A stretch of DNA of 64,000 nt from Shimia sagamensis. Its GTDB lineage: Bacteria; Pseudomonadota; Alphaproteobacteria; Rhodobacterales; Rhodobacteraceae. The position numbers and the translations under genes are program-made. The DNA lies in contig NZ_FXTY01000005.1 of NCBI RefSeq assembly GCF_900182745.1, forward strand, positions 310,001 to 374,000, written 5' to 3'. Position 1 is the stretch's first letter. The number at the start of each line of letters is the position of its first letter. Shown here piece by piece: positions 63,852 through 64,000 of the stretch. Under the pieces are notes generated by a model that was given only the letters and a program-made list of their open reading frames with translations, had not been told where the DNA came from and made no database searches.

Positions 63852-64000
63852 CTAGACCTGCGCTGTTGCCACATAAGATGTGAAGGGCACCACATAGCCA
63901 CTAGCTGTCTGATACGCAGCAATGACATCTCTCATTTCGCTGAATGCCTGGTCCCGCATCGCGTCTTCAACCTGCCAAAACGTTCCAGTAACCACCGGTG
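63852..64000 (-). CDS. C-terminal end of a probable SAM-dependent methyltransferase (cut by window)
   Basis: About 49 residues are readable on the minus strand to a TAG at 63852-63854. The tail VIAAYQTASGYVVPFTSYVATAQ resembles the C-terminus of class I methyltransferases (strand with a final aromatic or proline-rich turn). It is too short for certainty; the N-terminal SAM motifs are outside the window. Confidence 0.35.
   Translation of the reverse strand, partial: PVVTGTFWQVEDAMRDQAFSEMRDVIAAYQTASGYVVPFTSYVATAQV

Noticed and set aside
1-64000. CRISPR arrays, IS elements, phage genes, tRNAs and rRNA operons
   Set aside because: I looked for repeat-spacer patterns, transposase or integrase motifs, and tRNA/rRNA signatures and saw none. 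Short or degenerate elements could be missed by eye.

Overview
The window is a stretch of core chromosome from an aerobic, probably marine alphaproteobacterium of the Rhodobacteraceae (Roseobacter group). The evidence is the gene content and protein style: a ccoNOQP/ccoGHIS cbb3 oxidase cluster beside fnrL and hemN, a split F0 operon with both b and b' subunits, TrcR (DUF1013), a zinc-free L31, the short SRP RNA and a YejABEF transporter. Codon use is GC-rich throughout. I see no insertion sequence, phage, integrase, tRNA, rRNA operon or CRISPR array.

Layout. 1-3.1 kb: acyl-CoA catabolism (acyl-CoA dehydrogenase cut by the window edge, SDR, CaiB/AMACR-type enzyme). 3.1-7.0 kb: haem synthesis (hemE, hemC, hemF) with a small membrane protein. 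7.0-11.6 kb: a degenerate SDR, rsmC, clpS, a HAD phosphatase and a SPOR-bearing D,D-carboxypeptidase. 11.7-24.1 kb: a micro-oxic respiration block of ccoS-I-H-G, an AraC-type regulator, ccoP-Q-O-N, uspA, fnrL and hemN. 24.1-30.3 kb: yejABEF translationally coupled to a GNAT. 30.5 kb: SRP RNA. 30.7-36.4 kb: cyclic-nucleotide phosphodiesterase, nudC, SRPBCC protein, membrane protein, prephenate dehydratase and membrane cytochrome c. 36.5-41 kb: phosphatase, dnaX-ybaB-recR, trcR. 41-45.4 kb: RNase T2, SnoaL-like protein, lipoprotein, F0 ATP synthase operon. 45.6-50.8 kb: accessory regulators and enzymes (two LysR, ArsR, DfsB/DinB, EamA, azoreductase, prolyl-tRNA editing). 50.9-59.4 kb: PH-like membrane protein, ffh, NIPSNAP, four GNATs in tandem, chorismate mutase, rpsP, bluB, rimM, sulfotransferase-like gene, trmD. 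59.4-62.9 kb: a small island between trmD and rplS (DUF1508, Sel1 protein, GH25 lysozyme, membrane protein, MarR). 63-64 kb: rplS, rpmE and the tail of a probable methyltransferase.

The unifying theme is oxygen-responsive respiration. Five near-perfect FNR/FnrL boxes (TTGAY-N4-GTCAA) lie at hemE, ccoG, the AraC gene, ccoN/uspA and fnrL/hemN. They connect haem supply, cbb3 oxidase synthesis and maturation, a stress protein and an uncharacterised AraC regulator. At hemE and hemN the boxes lie about 41.5-42.5 bp from the start codon, which suggests leaderless class II promoters or repression.

Nothing here is an obvious new defence or mobile system. The most distinctive leads are the FnrL-box geometry, the AraC gene inside the cco cluster, a GNAT coupled to the YejABEF peptide importer, the four-GNAT array after ffh, and a MarR gene with two matching 17-bp operators. 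All functional calls are from reading the sequence; no database search was run.
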